Part shown: piece after piece, positions 1-8,947 of the stretch
Layout of the letters: the number at the start of each line of letters is the position of its first letter
How positions within the stretch are numbered: the first letter of the stretch is position 1
Assembly (NCBI RefSeq): GCF_028898945.1
Contig: NZ_CP118607.1
Span: 4,202,001 to 4,266,000 of the forward strand
DNA length: 64,000 bases
Reading direction: 5' to 3'
Source: Pseudomonas sp. PSKL.D1
GTDB lineage: Bacteria; Pseudomonadota; Gammaproteobacteria; Pseudomonadales; Pseudomonadaceae
Translations under genes and position numbers: made by a program
The notes under the pieces: generated by a model
Told to the model about the DNA's origin: nothing
Databases searched by the model: none
Seen by the model: only the letters and a program-made list of their open reading frames with translations

Positions 1-26
1 GGCTCTATCCTCGCTTTTGGACGCTT

Positions 27-500
27 ATGTCACTCAAGATCGAGGTAGCAGCGGCGCTACGCGGGATTCGCCAGCAGCGGCAACTGAGCTATGAAAATTT
101 GGCCGGTGGCTCGCTGCGCACGACGATCGGTGCTCTTGAGCGCGCCAAGGCTGGCGTGACACTCGACAAGCTCCATGAGATTGCCGCAGTACTCGATTTC
201 GACCTGGTGACGCTTATGGCTCTGTGCGTGGGCCTAAAGGACGGCAAGGAGCCTCAGGCTGTATTAGAAGCAGCCATGCAGGAGCTTGAGGCGTTCGAGG
301 CATCAGGTGGCGCCGAACTCGTCCAAGCGCAGCTCAAGGACGGCCAGCTTTCTTCTCGATCGGTCGGCAAGCCGAAGAAGGTGCGTAATCAGGATGCTGT
401 CCTGGCGCTCAAGGCGCAGGGGAAGACGCCTGCTGAGGTTGTGGAGGTTCTGGGGTTGTCTCGTACCACGGTGAGCAGGTACTGGCGTTCTGGCGAGTAG
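27..500 (+). CDS. Two-HTH transcriptional regulator, cargo operon gene 1
   Basis: This is a 157-aa protein with two predicted DNA-binding parts. Residues about 5-65 look like a Cro/CI (XRE) helix-turn-helix: an RGIRQQRQLSYENLAG helix pair, then a region ending in LDKLHEIAAVLDFDL. Residues about 115-155 look like a resolvase/Hin-type HTH (ALKAQGKTPAEVVEVLGLSR). The middle is acidic and helical. It is the first gene of a plus-strand operon, 64 bp before a caspase-like peptidase and upstream of a trypsin-like protease, so it is probably the operon's repressor or switch. The promoter is not visible because only 26 bases precede the ATG. The function is inferred from domains only. Confidence 0.75.
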   Translation: MSLKIEVAAALRGIRQQRQLSYENLAGGSLRTTIGALERAKAGVTLDKLHEIAAVLDFDLVTLMALCVGLKDGKEPQAVLEAAMQELEAFEASGGAELVQAQLKDGQLSSRSVGKPKKVRNQDAVLALKAQGKTPAEVVEVLGLSRTTVSRYWRSGE

Positions 501-564
501 TCGCACGTCTGTCTAATACCAGGAGCGTCAGTATCGTGCAGGATTGGCTTCGGAGGAAATCGCT

Positions 565-1476
565 ATGGAAAGTCGAAACTTCACTCTCAGGCGAAGTGGT
601 AACTCGCCTGCAAACGCAATCCTGACCATCAGTTGTCTGAGCCCAGAAGACCTGCAAACTGGCAGGACGCGCTTGCAGGGGCTTCATGATTTGCTGCTTG
701 AGTTAGACGCAGGTCGGTTTGAATACAACCGAAATTTCGCTCATCTCTTTGAGGCAGAAAGTTCTGGAGCTCTTAGCGCGACCTTCCAAGAAATCTATGA
801 AGTCTGTGACATTGGAATAGATCCAATCTTATTCATAGATGGTCATGGAGATGAGCTTAAGGGCATGCGGATGCCTAATGGAGAATGGGTCAGTTGGAAG
901 TCGCTGCTTGAACACTTCCAACCCATGATTGATCGAACCAGAGGACAATTGACCGTCATCATTGCCGCCTGCCACTCCATGGCAGCAATCAAACATGTTG
1001 ACTCAAACAGAAAACTTCCATTTTCGTTTTATTACGGTTACCCCTCAGAGATATCAGCCGGGGTTGTGCAGGACGAAACTGAAAAAATCTACCGCAGTCT
1101 TTTACTGGATCATGGAAAAATATTAGTAGACGAACATCGCTTAAGAATTGAGTGTTTCTCTGAATACGATCATTTAACACCCGCTCTTGCGCCTGCTCTT
1201 CTACTCTCCAAATCCCCTACGCTGTCTGCTCAAACCCAACCCGAGCTTTCACGCAACGAGATCAATAAGTACATATCAGTTGAGATGGCTCGGGCTGGAA
1301 GGCCGGTAAAAGGTACTAGGCACCGTATAAATGAAATACTGGGATCAGGGGCTTTGGCAGTGCAGATTGCTAGAAACCTTATGCACGATACTGAAAGGTT
1401 GGAACGCGTGATTGAAGATATATATGCATTCATGAAAGGGGGGGCCCTGCCACCGCTTCCCAACGATTCGGACTGA
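565..1476 (+). CDS. Caspase-like (clan CD) cysteine peptidase, cargo gene 2
   Basis: I read this as a caspase/CHAT-like fold. The hydrophobic strand PILFIDGHGDE carries the catalytic-type His94, and LTVIIAACHSMA carries Cys136, the classic HG ... ACHS arrangement with the usual spacing of about 40 residues. The C-terminal 100 residues have no motif I recognise and include an alpha-helical tail. The open frame extends upstream to a TTG at 544, but ATG565 is preferred because GGAGG at 552-556 sits 8 nt before it, giving 303 aa. The gene is more AT-rich than its neighbours, a sign of separate origin. It lies between an HTH regulator and a trypsin-like protease. Prokaryotic caspase-like proteins often act in abortive or regulated-death defence; that role here is inference. 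Confidence 0.72.
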   Translation: MESRNFTLRRSGNSPANAILTISCLSPEDLQTGRTRLQGLHDLLLELDAGRFEYNRNFAHLFEAESSGALSATFQEIYEVCDIGIDPILFIDGHGDELKGMRMPNGEWVSWKSLLEHFQPMIDRTRGQLTVIIAACHSMAAIKHVDSNRKLPFSFYYGYPSEISAGVVQDETEKIYRSLLLDHGKILVDEHRLRIECFSEYDHLTPALAPALLLSKSPTLSAQTQPELSRNEINKYISVEMARAGRPVKGTRHRINEILGSGALAVQIARNLMHDTERLERVIEDIYAFMKGGALPPLPNDSD

Positions 1477-1562
1477 GCCCTACGTCAGCAAGTGGCGACG
1501 CTTAGTTGGACGAAAGGCGTTGGAGAGAAGGAAAGCAGCCAACCTTAGCCAGGAGAATCAAT

Positions 1563-2378
1563 GTGACGGATTCAGAGCAGTACATGTCAGAGAGCGAGTT
1601 TACGGACATGATGCTGGGTCATGTACACCCGGTGATCCTCAGCAGTGAGCATATTGATGGGTATTATTCACATGGAGGCATAGGGACTGCCTTTGTCTTG
1701 GAGTTCTGCGGCGAGCTCTTTGTCGTAACGGCCCTTCACGTTCTCAGGAACCAGTTCGCCACTCATGACGAATTGCGGATCTTGCTGCGCAACGCCCCGC
1801 TCTCCATCCTGTTCGACCTCCGCGCAGTATTCCGGGATGAGTCAGACCCCGACCCGGATTCAGACTTGGTGATTTTACGAATCGTGAAATCTCAGCACGC
1901 CGAGTTGTATGCGGCAGGGCTTGTCAGTCTTGACGCTGCCGAGTGCGCCTTTATCGAGGACTACAGCCGCGCTGAAAGCTTTGACGTTTTTGGCTACCCA
2001 GAGACCGGACGATCGTACGACTACGAAGAGAACATCCTGGGATCCCAGTTACGTTGGCTTAAGGGGGAACTCACAGAGTCCACAGTTCAAGGCCTTTGTA
2101 CCCTAAAAATCAAAGGCCAACGCCCGGGCGATTTCAACGGCATGAGTGGTTCATTGGTCATCGCCGACGTGGATGGCCTAATGAGGTTCGCCGGCCTGGT
2201 GACGCTGGCAAGTAATGAGGGTGGGATATTGAACTTCATTCCTGCAGAGAAAATAGTGCACCATTTGGACGAAATGTTACGCATGGAGTTGGCGGGGGTT
2301 GTGGAAGCTGAGGATTCGGGCTCTGTGGATCGGTCGATGGATGGGGTCTCCGATGGTACCAGAGAGAGCCCGCGATAG
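1563..2378 (+). CDS. Trypsin-like serine peptidase (S1/PA clan), cargo gene 3
   Basis: Residues that fit a catalytic triad are present. Counting from GTG1563, His59 lies in VVTALHVL, Asp101 in DSDLVILRI and Ser195 in GDFNGMSGSLVI, matching the TAxHV ... DxAxL ... GxSGS pattern of the trypsin fold. No signal peptide or transmembrane segment is visible, so a cytosolic location is likely. The frame is open from a TTG at 1506, but GTG1563 has AGGAGA (1551-1556) six nt upstream; ATG1584 is another option. The protein is about 271 aa. It follows the caspase-like gene by about 86 bp, probably in one transcript. One protease may activate the other, or both may act on a common target. Substrate unknown. 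Confidence 0.75.
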   Translation: MTDSEQYMSESEFTDMMLGHVHPVILSSEHIDGYYSHGGIGTAFVLEFCGELFVVTALHVLRNQFATHDELRILLRNAPLSILFDLRAVFRDESDPDPDSDLVILRIVKSQHAELYAAGLVSLDAAECAFIEDYSRAESFDVFGYPETGRSYDYEENILGSQLRWLKGELTESTVQGLCTLKIKGQRPGDFNGMSGSLVIADVDGLMRFAGLVTLASNEGGILNFIPAEKIVHHLDEMLRMELAGVVEAEDSGSVDRSMDGVSDGTRESPR

Positions 2379-2500
2379 AGTTTGCTAAAGTCCTTTAACA
2401 ATTGGCGGGCTCGCTGCTTTCTCGCTGCTTTACAGTGCGAACCTGTCAAGCAGGCTGTGATCCTGGCGTATCTAGGTATCCAACAAATCGATCCAGTAGT

Positions 2501-3814
2501 CTATTCCCCTGGTTCACCCTTTGACTGGTCGTCAAATATCGGCGCCTCCAAAAACTGCTGGACACTCTGATCGGGATTGCTGAACAACTCGTTTACATAG
2601 CCCTCATGGGCGAGCAAAAGCACCCGAGCAAGATCAAGGTAGTGATTGTAAGTAGTAATAATGTGCTTGTGGCCCATCTGCTGCTTCAGGACTTGCATGG
2701 CCGCAGCGTCACGCACTTCACTCAGCTCCCCCAACAAAGCGCTTTTGAATCGCCGGATGAGAAAAATAGTCGGCCACCAATGGCGCGCATCATAAAAGCG
2801 GAGAGACTTTCGAATAGAGGGATCTAGCCTCCTAGCTCGGGTCTTCGCATCATTGGAGCGGCCCGATATCATCTTGCGCGTAACGGGAACACCACGGGAA
2901 TTCAAAAACAATTGTGACGGAGGACAAGGCTTACCGTATTTCTTGGCATATAGTGCAGCACGCTCTGGATATAGGGTCTTGATATAATGGTCGTCCAATG
3001 CCTTTAAATCTAATCGATGTATTTTTATTGTACGACTCTTTTTACCTTTGCTATTAGCAATATGATAATCGACAGTTTCGTCAACAAAGGTCATATTTTC
3101 ATAGGGCATAATATGCTGATTCCTCCCCGCGCCGGCGTAAGGAAAGCGACAGAGATCTACTGGCCGCATAGCTGTGCCTAGAGAGAGTTTGAAGATCGCG
3201 GCATATACAGGATCAGAGTAACCCAAGATCAAACAAGACATTTCATAATTGGTGGGCAAGGTATAGGATTGATCTTGAAGAATCTCGCGATCCAAAGCGC
3301 GGATACCCTTGCCATCCAATACCAACCGCGCCCTCGTTTTAATATGAGCTAAAAGCGCCTCGTCTTTAAAATTGGGCTGCCATGTTTTGTACCTGAACGA
3401 TACGCACGACGTATAACCAACCTTTTTTAGCCACTCAAAAAAACCATAAACAAGCATCCCGTCTTGAATAATGGTCTCAGTACTAGGCCTGGTCGACTGG
3501 GCTGCAACGCGATCAATAGCCCTTTGGATTTGCCAATTTTTTAAATCCTGGTTGTCTACCAGGGCATGGTAGCTGGTCACTGAGACATCTTGGTACTTTT
3601 CCAAAGTCGATAGATAGCGGTAAAATTTTGATAGGACGTTTGAGTATCGATTGGAAGTATCAAGAGATGCACTGAGTTCCTTGAGATAAAGATTTACGTG
3701 ACTCAGCATCACCATCGTTTTTTTCACGTGTGCAATGATGATGTAATGGGTACAGATCTGCCCTGGCGTCAAGGCACAAATATAAGTTAATACTCTTCGT
3801 GTGATCGTAATCAT
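2501..3814 (-). CDS. Tyrosine recombinase, last gene of the recombination module
   Basis: This is a 437-aa integrase-like protein. The C-terminal catalytic part shows Arg217 in LGTAMRPVDL, a YDAR344HW box II in which the usual His is replaced by Tyr, MGH382 and the candidate nucleophile Tyr392 in TTYNHYLD, ten residues after the His rather than the common nine. Residues about 35-135 fit a core-binding (SAM-like) domain. The ATG at 3814 directly follows the TGA of the upstream gene (TGAATG), suggesting translational coupling. Internal methionines at 33 and 35 are possible alternative starts, because the first 30 residues look unconserved. It acts with the three genes upstream in the same operon, presumably in integration and excision. 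Confidence 0.88.
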   Translation of the reverse strand: MITITRRVLTYICALTPGQICTHYIIIAHVKKTMVMLSHVNLYLKELSASLDTSNRYSNVLSKFYRYLSTLEKYQDVSVTSYHALVDNQDLKNWQIQRAIDRVAAQSTRPSTETIIQDGMLVYGFFEWLKKVGYTSCVSFRYKTWQPNFKDEALLAHIKTRARLVLDGKGIRALDREILQDQSYTLPTNYEMSCLILGYSDPVYAAIFKLSLGTAMRPVDLCRFPYAGAGRNQHIMPYENMTFVDETVDYHIANSKGKKSRTIKIHRLDLKALDDHYIKTLYPERAALYAKKYGKPCPPSQLFLNSRGVPVTRKMISGRSNDAKTRARRLDPSIRKSLRFYDARHWWPTIFLIRRFKSALLGELSEVRDAAAMQVLKQQMGHKHIITTYNHYLDLARVLLLAHEGYVNELFSNPDQSVQQFLEAPIFDDQSKGEPGE

Positions 3815-4795
3815 TCAATCACCTTGAGCTATCCTGAATACGGTTACCTTATCGTAGCCGTCGGTTATTGACGGATACGGCTCCTTAATCGCTGCCTTGC
3901 GTTCAAACTCAGGCACCTGCTTGAACATGAAACCGTGCTGAGCCTTGGTGACTGCTTCGCTATCGCAATAAGGGGAGTAAACTTCTAACGGGCTTGCCCC
4001 GTGCAACGAGCGTAGAAACTCTTGTGTCTCGACGCGGGTAAATACTGGCAGGTTGACCACTAGCACAGACGACGAAGAACGCGCAAAAAACCGCTCAACA
4101 AACTTATCAAATGAGCACAGATAGCGTTCCTGGAATACAACAACCCTGATGGTGCCATGCCTCAGGATCTTCAAAATCTTGTTCTGCATCTTATCTAGTG
4201 CCTCATGCTTTAGCTTGAGGTACGCTTCGACATCCTGGGATTCAGAGAAATTTGATATAGCCTCCGACATGTTTGGCTTGAAGACCTGAACACGCTCATT
4301 ATCATCCGGCCCTGGCAAGAGCGGATTGCTAGAAGCTTGAAGATCAAGCGCCTGATCCAGTTCCAACTCGGTGACTTGGCGTTTCAACAATTCTACATGG
4401 AGGGATTTTCTCTTTAGCTCTTTGGTGAGTTCCTTCGCCCGATGCGTTAAAATATCACTTTGCATGAGAGATGTTAGCAAATTGCCTTCGAAGTCCCGAA
4501 ATCTGGCGTCCTCGGTAGACTTAAGCAGTTTGATCTCGGATTCAAGATTACGCACCAGTTTCTGGGTCTGCATAATCACTTTAGATGTATCAATCCCTTC
4601 CCGAATGAGCAGCTCATCAATGGCACGGTGCCCGGTAATGTAGGGTTTCAAATGCAGGTAATTCTTGTGGAATGCCTGGCGGGAGATGCCTACCCGCTCA
4701 GCGACCAGCTGAATGGTGAGCGCTTCCGGGTCGTCATTCAGGAAATGCTCGCAGATCGCTTTTATTATCCGTCCCTCAGTATCTGCGACGCTCAT
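3815..4795 (-). CDS. HTH/coiled-coil DNA-binding accessory protein of recombination module
   Basis: This is a 326-aa protein. Residues about 5-60 form a TetR-like helix-turn-helix (ALTIQLVAERVGISRQAFHKN). Residues about 75-150 are strongly heptad-like and predict a coiled coil (KLVRNLESEIKLLK and following, then LKRKSLHVELLKRQVTELEL). The C-terminal part from about 200 has no motif I know. No tyrosine-recombinase residues are present. It lies between two recombinase genes, 23 bp from the upstream one and touching the downstream one. Multi-recombinase elements commonly encode one small non-integrase DNA-binding partner (TnpC of Tn554, the fourth gin protein of GInts). I infer the same role, organising the recombination complex or controlling directionality. 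Confidence 0.65.
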   Translation of the reverse strand: MSVADTEGRIIKAICEHFLNDDPEALTIQLVAERVGISRQAFHKNYLHLKPYITGHRAIDELLIREGIDTSKVIMQTQKLVRNLESEIKLLKSTEDARFRDFEGNLLTSLMQSDILTHRAKELTKELKRKSLHVELLKRQVTELELDQALDLQASSNPLLPGPDDNERVQVFKPNMSEAISNFSESQDVEAYLKLKHEALDKMQNKILKILRHGTIRVVVFQERYLCSFDKFVERFFARSSSSVLVVNLPVFTRVETQEFLRSLHGASPLEVYSPYCDSEAVTKAQHGFMFKQVPEFERKAAIKEPYPSITDGYDKVTVFRIAQGD

Positions 4796-4818
4796 GGAAA
4801 ATTCTCCCCGAACCAGGA

Positions 4819-6957
4819 CTAGCTGTTTAGATTTTTTGAGGAAGTAGCCTCAGAGCTAACGACACGCCCTGTAAGCTCTCGAAGGAGACGCTCATTGATA
4901 TCGATCTTGTCTTCAATTTGACTCACTGCCTCCAATTTGAGTCTTTCCCGGTTGATCAAGAGAGAACGATAAAACTTCAAGTTATGCTCGATCGCATCTT
5001 TGGAGCCTTGAAGAATTATGTTGTGCTCACATTGAATATGGCAGCTTGAAAAGTCTGGGGCTGTTGGGAAAATGAGGTCGCGCCTGGACTTCAAGCAAGG
5101 GGGCAGATCATCATCGGAATCGTAGCGATGTGATAAGCACATGGTACCAAGCGAAGTGCGTTGAATTCTGAGTACTGATCCGCCTTCGAGCAGATGGCTG
5201 ACGTACTGCATAATCGTCGTTTTCAGCACAGTGCCGCCGAAGTATTCAGGGCGGCTCTCTACCTGGGTTGCAATCCGATGCGCAGCTTCGCCTGCATAGA
5301 CCCCAGTGTGGATGGCCTGCACTACGTTGACGAAGTCTTCTGCGAAATGCTCCCTGAGGGTTTCTACTACGGATGAGACGATGAAGGGGTTACGGGCAAT
5401 GTAGCGGAGTGTCATTACATAGGAGCTGTGCCCGAAGATCATCCTGATGACGTCAATATTGGCTTCAGACTCATGGATCAATAGCTCGGCAATCGTTTTC
5501 CGGAACCGATGAACGTGCAGTTGAGGCAATCCTGTTTCCCTGGCGACATTCCTAGCCACCGTATCAATCATCCTATCGGTGAGGTTCATTTCAACGTTGC
5601 CGAGAGCAGGCTGAAAAATATATCCTTTAAGATAATTATTTCCCACTTTCCGCAGGCTCTCGAACGTTTCAATAGCCTCACCCAAATAATCGGGAATTGT
5701 AATGAAATCCGGATCCCCATGATAATTAGGATCACTACTGGTTTTATACCTAGAAAAATAAACGCGCCAGACACCATCCTTACCTTTGATGACGTCAGAA
5801 AATTTAAGGGGAGCAAGCTCTTTTCTCCGCATGCCCGTCATCAAACAGAACAAAATAAAAACAGCATTACGCACTCGATCGATTGCGTATTTGTACTTCA
5901 ACCGCCAAGTATAAGAAAGCTGGACATATTTGCGACGCTCGCCACTTTTCATTTTATAAAGTTGAAAACGCTTTCCTCGTCCAAATCCTAAGACCTCAAC
6001 CCCTTTGACCTTCTTGCCCAAGACACTTTCGAATTCCGGGTCTGGGCGCGAGGTCAAATAGTGCGCGTCTGTTATTAGAGACCTCAACTCCAAGTAGTTT
6101 TTTGCATCTACTATCAGAGGCATGGCCTCATCGATCCAAAAAAAAGCGTAACCCAGAAGAGTTATTAATTCATCTTCGGAATATGGTTTCCAACCAACGA
6201 ATGCGGAGCTAATCACATCAAGAACATCTTGCCTTCTACTGGCAGTATCAACCAGGGAAGCATCGACCTTGAGCGAGTATTCTGGCGGCAACAAGCCTTG
6301 ACTGGACAGCGTCAACCAAAAGTTAATATAAAAAAACATCATATTGTAAGCATGTGGCGACCCTTCGCGCTTAACGGTATCAAGGGCCTCATTAAGCATG
6401 CTGTCGCCAATGATTGAAATGGACTCCGCCGATCCGTCTAAATGATTAGCTTCAAACACATATGTCTGAATATGCTTGAACGAGTCGGCATAATTCTGAG
6501 AAGACACAAAACTTCTGATTGTACCGAATGGGTTAGTAGCTGGAAGAAGATAGTAGGAAATGGCACGCTTAAGGGGTTGCAGGTCTTCGGGGGAGTTATC
6601 GATGATGATGGAAATTTCGGTGAACTGACCAGCTTCGAGCAGTACCCATCTGCCATTTTTATACAACGAATAGGGAGAAATCGGAAAATCACCATCCGGA
6701 CTAGCAGCCAACTTGACGTTCAAATTACCTTTTCGCTGACGAGAATAGTCTTGTTTCTCATCCTCAGATGAATCACCCTCAAACTCTTGAAGAAATTCAT
6801 CGTAGTCGCCATCCTCCGCAGCGGAGCCACCACGCCCATGGGAGGTTTCATACAGTTCTTCAAAGTAAGCTTTAGCTGACTCCCGAGATTCCTCTTCAAT
6901 TTCCGCCATGAGTTTGACAAAGTCATCGTTTTCTTTTTCTTCATTTGCGGACTTCAT
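4819..6957 (-). CDS. Large tyrosine recombinase with complete catalytic residues
   Basis: This is a 712-aa integrase-like protein and the best-conserved catalyst of the module. It shows Arg377 (LMTGMRRKEL), Lys405 (SRYKTS beta-hairpin), His483 and Arg486 (HVHRFRKT), His510 (IFGHSS) and the nucleophile Tyr519 (MTLRYIARNP), nine residues after the His. The first 80 residues are acidic and probably disordered. A Cys/His-rich tail (Cys607, Cys621, Cys639, His640, Cys643, His645) could bind zinc. The gene starts 2 bp after its upstream partner ends. It is much longer than a phage integrase (about 350-400 aa), as is typical for the middle protein of Tn554- or RIT-type systems. Confidence 0.92.
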   Translation of the reverse strand: MKSANEEKENDDFVKLMAEIEEESRESAKAYFEELYETSHGRGGSAAEDGDYDEFLQEFEGDSSEDEKQDYSRQRKGNLNVKLAASPDGDFPISPYSLYKNGRWVLLEAGQFTEISIIIDNSPEDLQPLKRAISYYLLPATNPFGTIRSFVSSQNYADSFKHIQTYVFEANHLDGSAESISIIGDSMLNEALDTVKREGSPHAYNMMFFYINFWLTLSSQGLLPPEYSLKVDASLVDTASRRQDVLDVISSAFVGWKPYSEDELITLLGYAFFWIDEAMPLIVDAKNYLELRSLITDAHYLTSRPDPEFESVLGKKVKGVEVLGFGRGKRFQLYKMKSGERRKYVQLSYTWRLKYKYAIDRVRNAVFILFCLMTGMRRKELAPLKFSDVIKGKDGVWRVYFSRYKTSSDPNYHGDPDFITIPDYLGEAIETFESLRKVGNNYLKGYIFQPALGNVEMNLTDRMIDTVARNVARETGLPQLHVHRFRKTIAELLIHESEANIDVIRMIFGHSSYVMTLRYIARNPFIVSSVVETLREHFAEDFVNVVQAIHTGVYAGEAAHRIATQVESRPEYFGGTVLKTTIMQYVSHLLEGGSVLRIQRTSLGTMCLSHRYDSDDDLPPCLKSRRDLIFPTAPDFSSCHIQCEHNIILQGSKDAIEHNLKFYRSLLINRERLKLEAVSQIEDKIDINERLLRELTGRVVSSEATSSKNLNS

Positions 6958-6959
6958 GC

Positions 6960-8939
6960 TTAATCCTCTACGTAAGCGATTAATGACTTCAGATCGACAG
7001 GAAGAAGAACCTCGTATTTGCTTCTATATAGGCTTGCAGATTCCAACAATGATCTGTTTTTTAACTTATCAACAAGATATTTGAGTACTTGAATCTCATC
7101 CGCGTGATCATCATGTGCACCTGGATCCCGCTCTACTAAAATTTCAAGTATTGCTTGGCGCTCCATCAAAAACGGAAGAGAGTCTTCCAGCACGCACCAC
7201 TGTTCGCAGCCATTGCATTTATCTAAACGCGTACAGCGAGCGCCGGAAGGCAATTCTTTACTACCAGGGTACGAGGGCTGGGTAGAATCCAAGCACGCCC
7301 AGAGCGGCCTCTCATGGCCGATCAACGTGAATATCCTGAACCTCGGATATATCGACTCCTGAGCGATAGGCTTGCCCATTAATCCCTTGAACAGGCCTTC
7401 TTGACCCTTCTGGATAAATCGCTGCTGGAAATCATGGAAACGCGTCCTACGTCCTGCCATCGCCGATACCGAGCTGTCGTAATGGTTGTCGGTGGTAACA
7501 GAGTCGGCGTGACCGTATAACAGGGCAGTAAGAGCTATGGGCTGACGGCGCTTGTTTTTATTGTTCTGAAGGGACGTAACGCGCAATCGTGTTGAGAGAC
7601 TGTCAACGTTCACAAGGGGCTCTCCGTTTTCCACTAGCTGCGCCCTAGCCAAAAAACGTTGAACGCCAGCCTGCCAGTGGCCCGGAGCATCCAAACTAGA
7701 TAGCCGATCACCTGGAATCCAAGGTTGCACTGGGTCTTGAAAAAATAAAAATGGAGTTTGATGTCGCTTATCATCAACCTCAATACTTGGGTCGAGCTTT
7801 AAGTATCCTCTGCAGCTCTCCGAGAGATCGCAAGCTAGACGAATCAAATTGTAACCAGAATAGGGGTCAGTTCGGCTACTAGAGGTAACCATGGTTTTAG
7901 GACTGATGAATGACTTGCCCTGGCCTTGTGACCGAGTTTTAGTTGATATGACCACCACCACACCCTCTTTCGCTAACTCGGACATAGGGTGGACAAATCT
8001 GTCTTTATCCAGCGCAAGCACAGTCTCTTTATTCCAACCCAACTGGCGCTGGGTAAACAGAGCGAGAGTTGCTTGATCAGTAGCAGTAGGGTACATCAGC
8101 TTAAATAAATCTCGAAAACTAATGCAACCAGGCGCCCGCCTGCGCAAATAGGCACGATCTAAACAACAAGACAACACAAATTCCAAGGGCGTTCTACCAA
8201 TGGGGCTAAGACCACCGACGCTCGCATCGTAATAGAGGCACTTCATCAAAGCCGGACGAATATAAAAAGGAAAACCGTGGTATTGGAGTGTAGCGGCGGC
8301 TTTCAACGGATCAATTGCCCATGTTGATAACTTACCATATCCCAAACTCAGTAAATCGCGGCTTATCTCCCATACTTCCCAGCTGTCATATGGCTTAGTA
8401 ATGTGTACCGCCCGTTGAAACGCAAGTTTTTCTCGCAACAGATCGACTTCTCGGCACATAGCTTTGTACAGATCATCATCTGTTTGGTCTGACAGCGGTT
8501 CAGCTGGATTGAACTTTGGTTCCTCGATCACTGGCAGCTTCAACGCTGGCATACCATCTTCAAATCGGCGTGCCACATGTACAAAAGCTGACTTCAAACG
8601 TATAGCTAAGTAAATTCGAAAATTATTCCGTAGCAAATAATCTTCAAAGCGTTTGTATTCTTCAGCTCCGATATCATTGAGAGATGAAATTTTTAGTGCG
8701 GGAATAATGTTTGAATTATATCCAGTCGCAAAATCGAGAAATTTATTGATGGCCATCCGTAACTCATAGCCCTTGGCATTCGTTGCCATGCCCGCGCCTC
8801 GAACAAAGACGTAGTGCAGACCAGAATGCAAAGGGATTGAGAAATCGAAATCTGGCCGTTCCAGATAGTTGGATGAGATGACGACCTGATCCGTGGAGGT
8901 GGCGCTTGTTTCACTGCGATACATGTGAAGGTATCGCAT
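6960..8939 (-). CDS. Degenerate tyrosine-recombinase-like protein, first gene of the module
   Basis: This is a 659-aa protein whose region 450-490 matches the end of a tyrosine-recombinase catalytic domain: TRLRVTSL with Arg453, LYGH477ADS, and Tyr487 in VTTDNHYDSS, spaced as in the 437-aa partner. The box I arginine is not evident; the corresponding segment near 295-310 reads QRQLGWNKETVLAL. The box II His is also missing. A cysteine cluster follows (Cys569-x5-Cys575-x2-Cys578-x3-Cys582), a likely zinc ribbon. It lies 8 bp downstream of the element's tmk and 2 bp upstream of the 712-aa recombinase, so all are probably co-transcribed. It may be a structural or target-recognition subunit rather than a full catalyst. 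Confidence 0.78.
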   Translation of the reverse strand: MRYLHMYRSETSATSTDQVVISSNYLERPDFDFSIPLHSGLHYVFVRGAGMATNAKGYELRMAINKFLDFATGYNSNIIPALKISSLNDIGAEEYKRFEDYLLRNNFRIYLAIRLKSAFVHVARRFEDGMPALKLPVIEEPKFNPAEPLSDQTDDDLYKAMCREVDLLREKLAFQRAVHITKPYDSWEVWEISRDLLSLGYGKLSTWAIDPLKAAATLQYHGFPFYIRPALMKCLYYDASVGGLSPIGRTPLEFVLSCCLDRAYLRRRAPGCISFRDLFKLMYPTATDQATLALFTQRQLGWNKETVLALDKDRFVHPMSELAKEGVVVVISTKTRSQGQGKSFISPKTMVTSSSRTDPYSGYNLIRLACDLSESCRGYLKLDPSIEVDDKRHQTPFLFFQDPVQPWIPGDRLSSLDAPGHWQAGVQRFLARAQLVENGEPLVNVDSLSTRLRVTSLQNNKNKRRQPIALTALLYGHADSVTTDNHYDSSVSAMAGRRTRFHDFQQRFIQKGQEGLFKGLMGKPIAQESIYPRFRIFTLIGHERPLWACLDSTQPSYPGSKELPSGARCTRLDKCNGCEQWCVLEDSLPFLMERQAILEILVERDPGAHDDHADEIQVLKYLVDKLKNRSLLESASLYRSKYEVLLPVDLKSLIAYVED

Positions 8940-8947
8940 GGCGGCAC

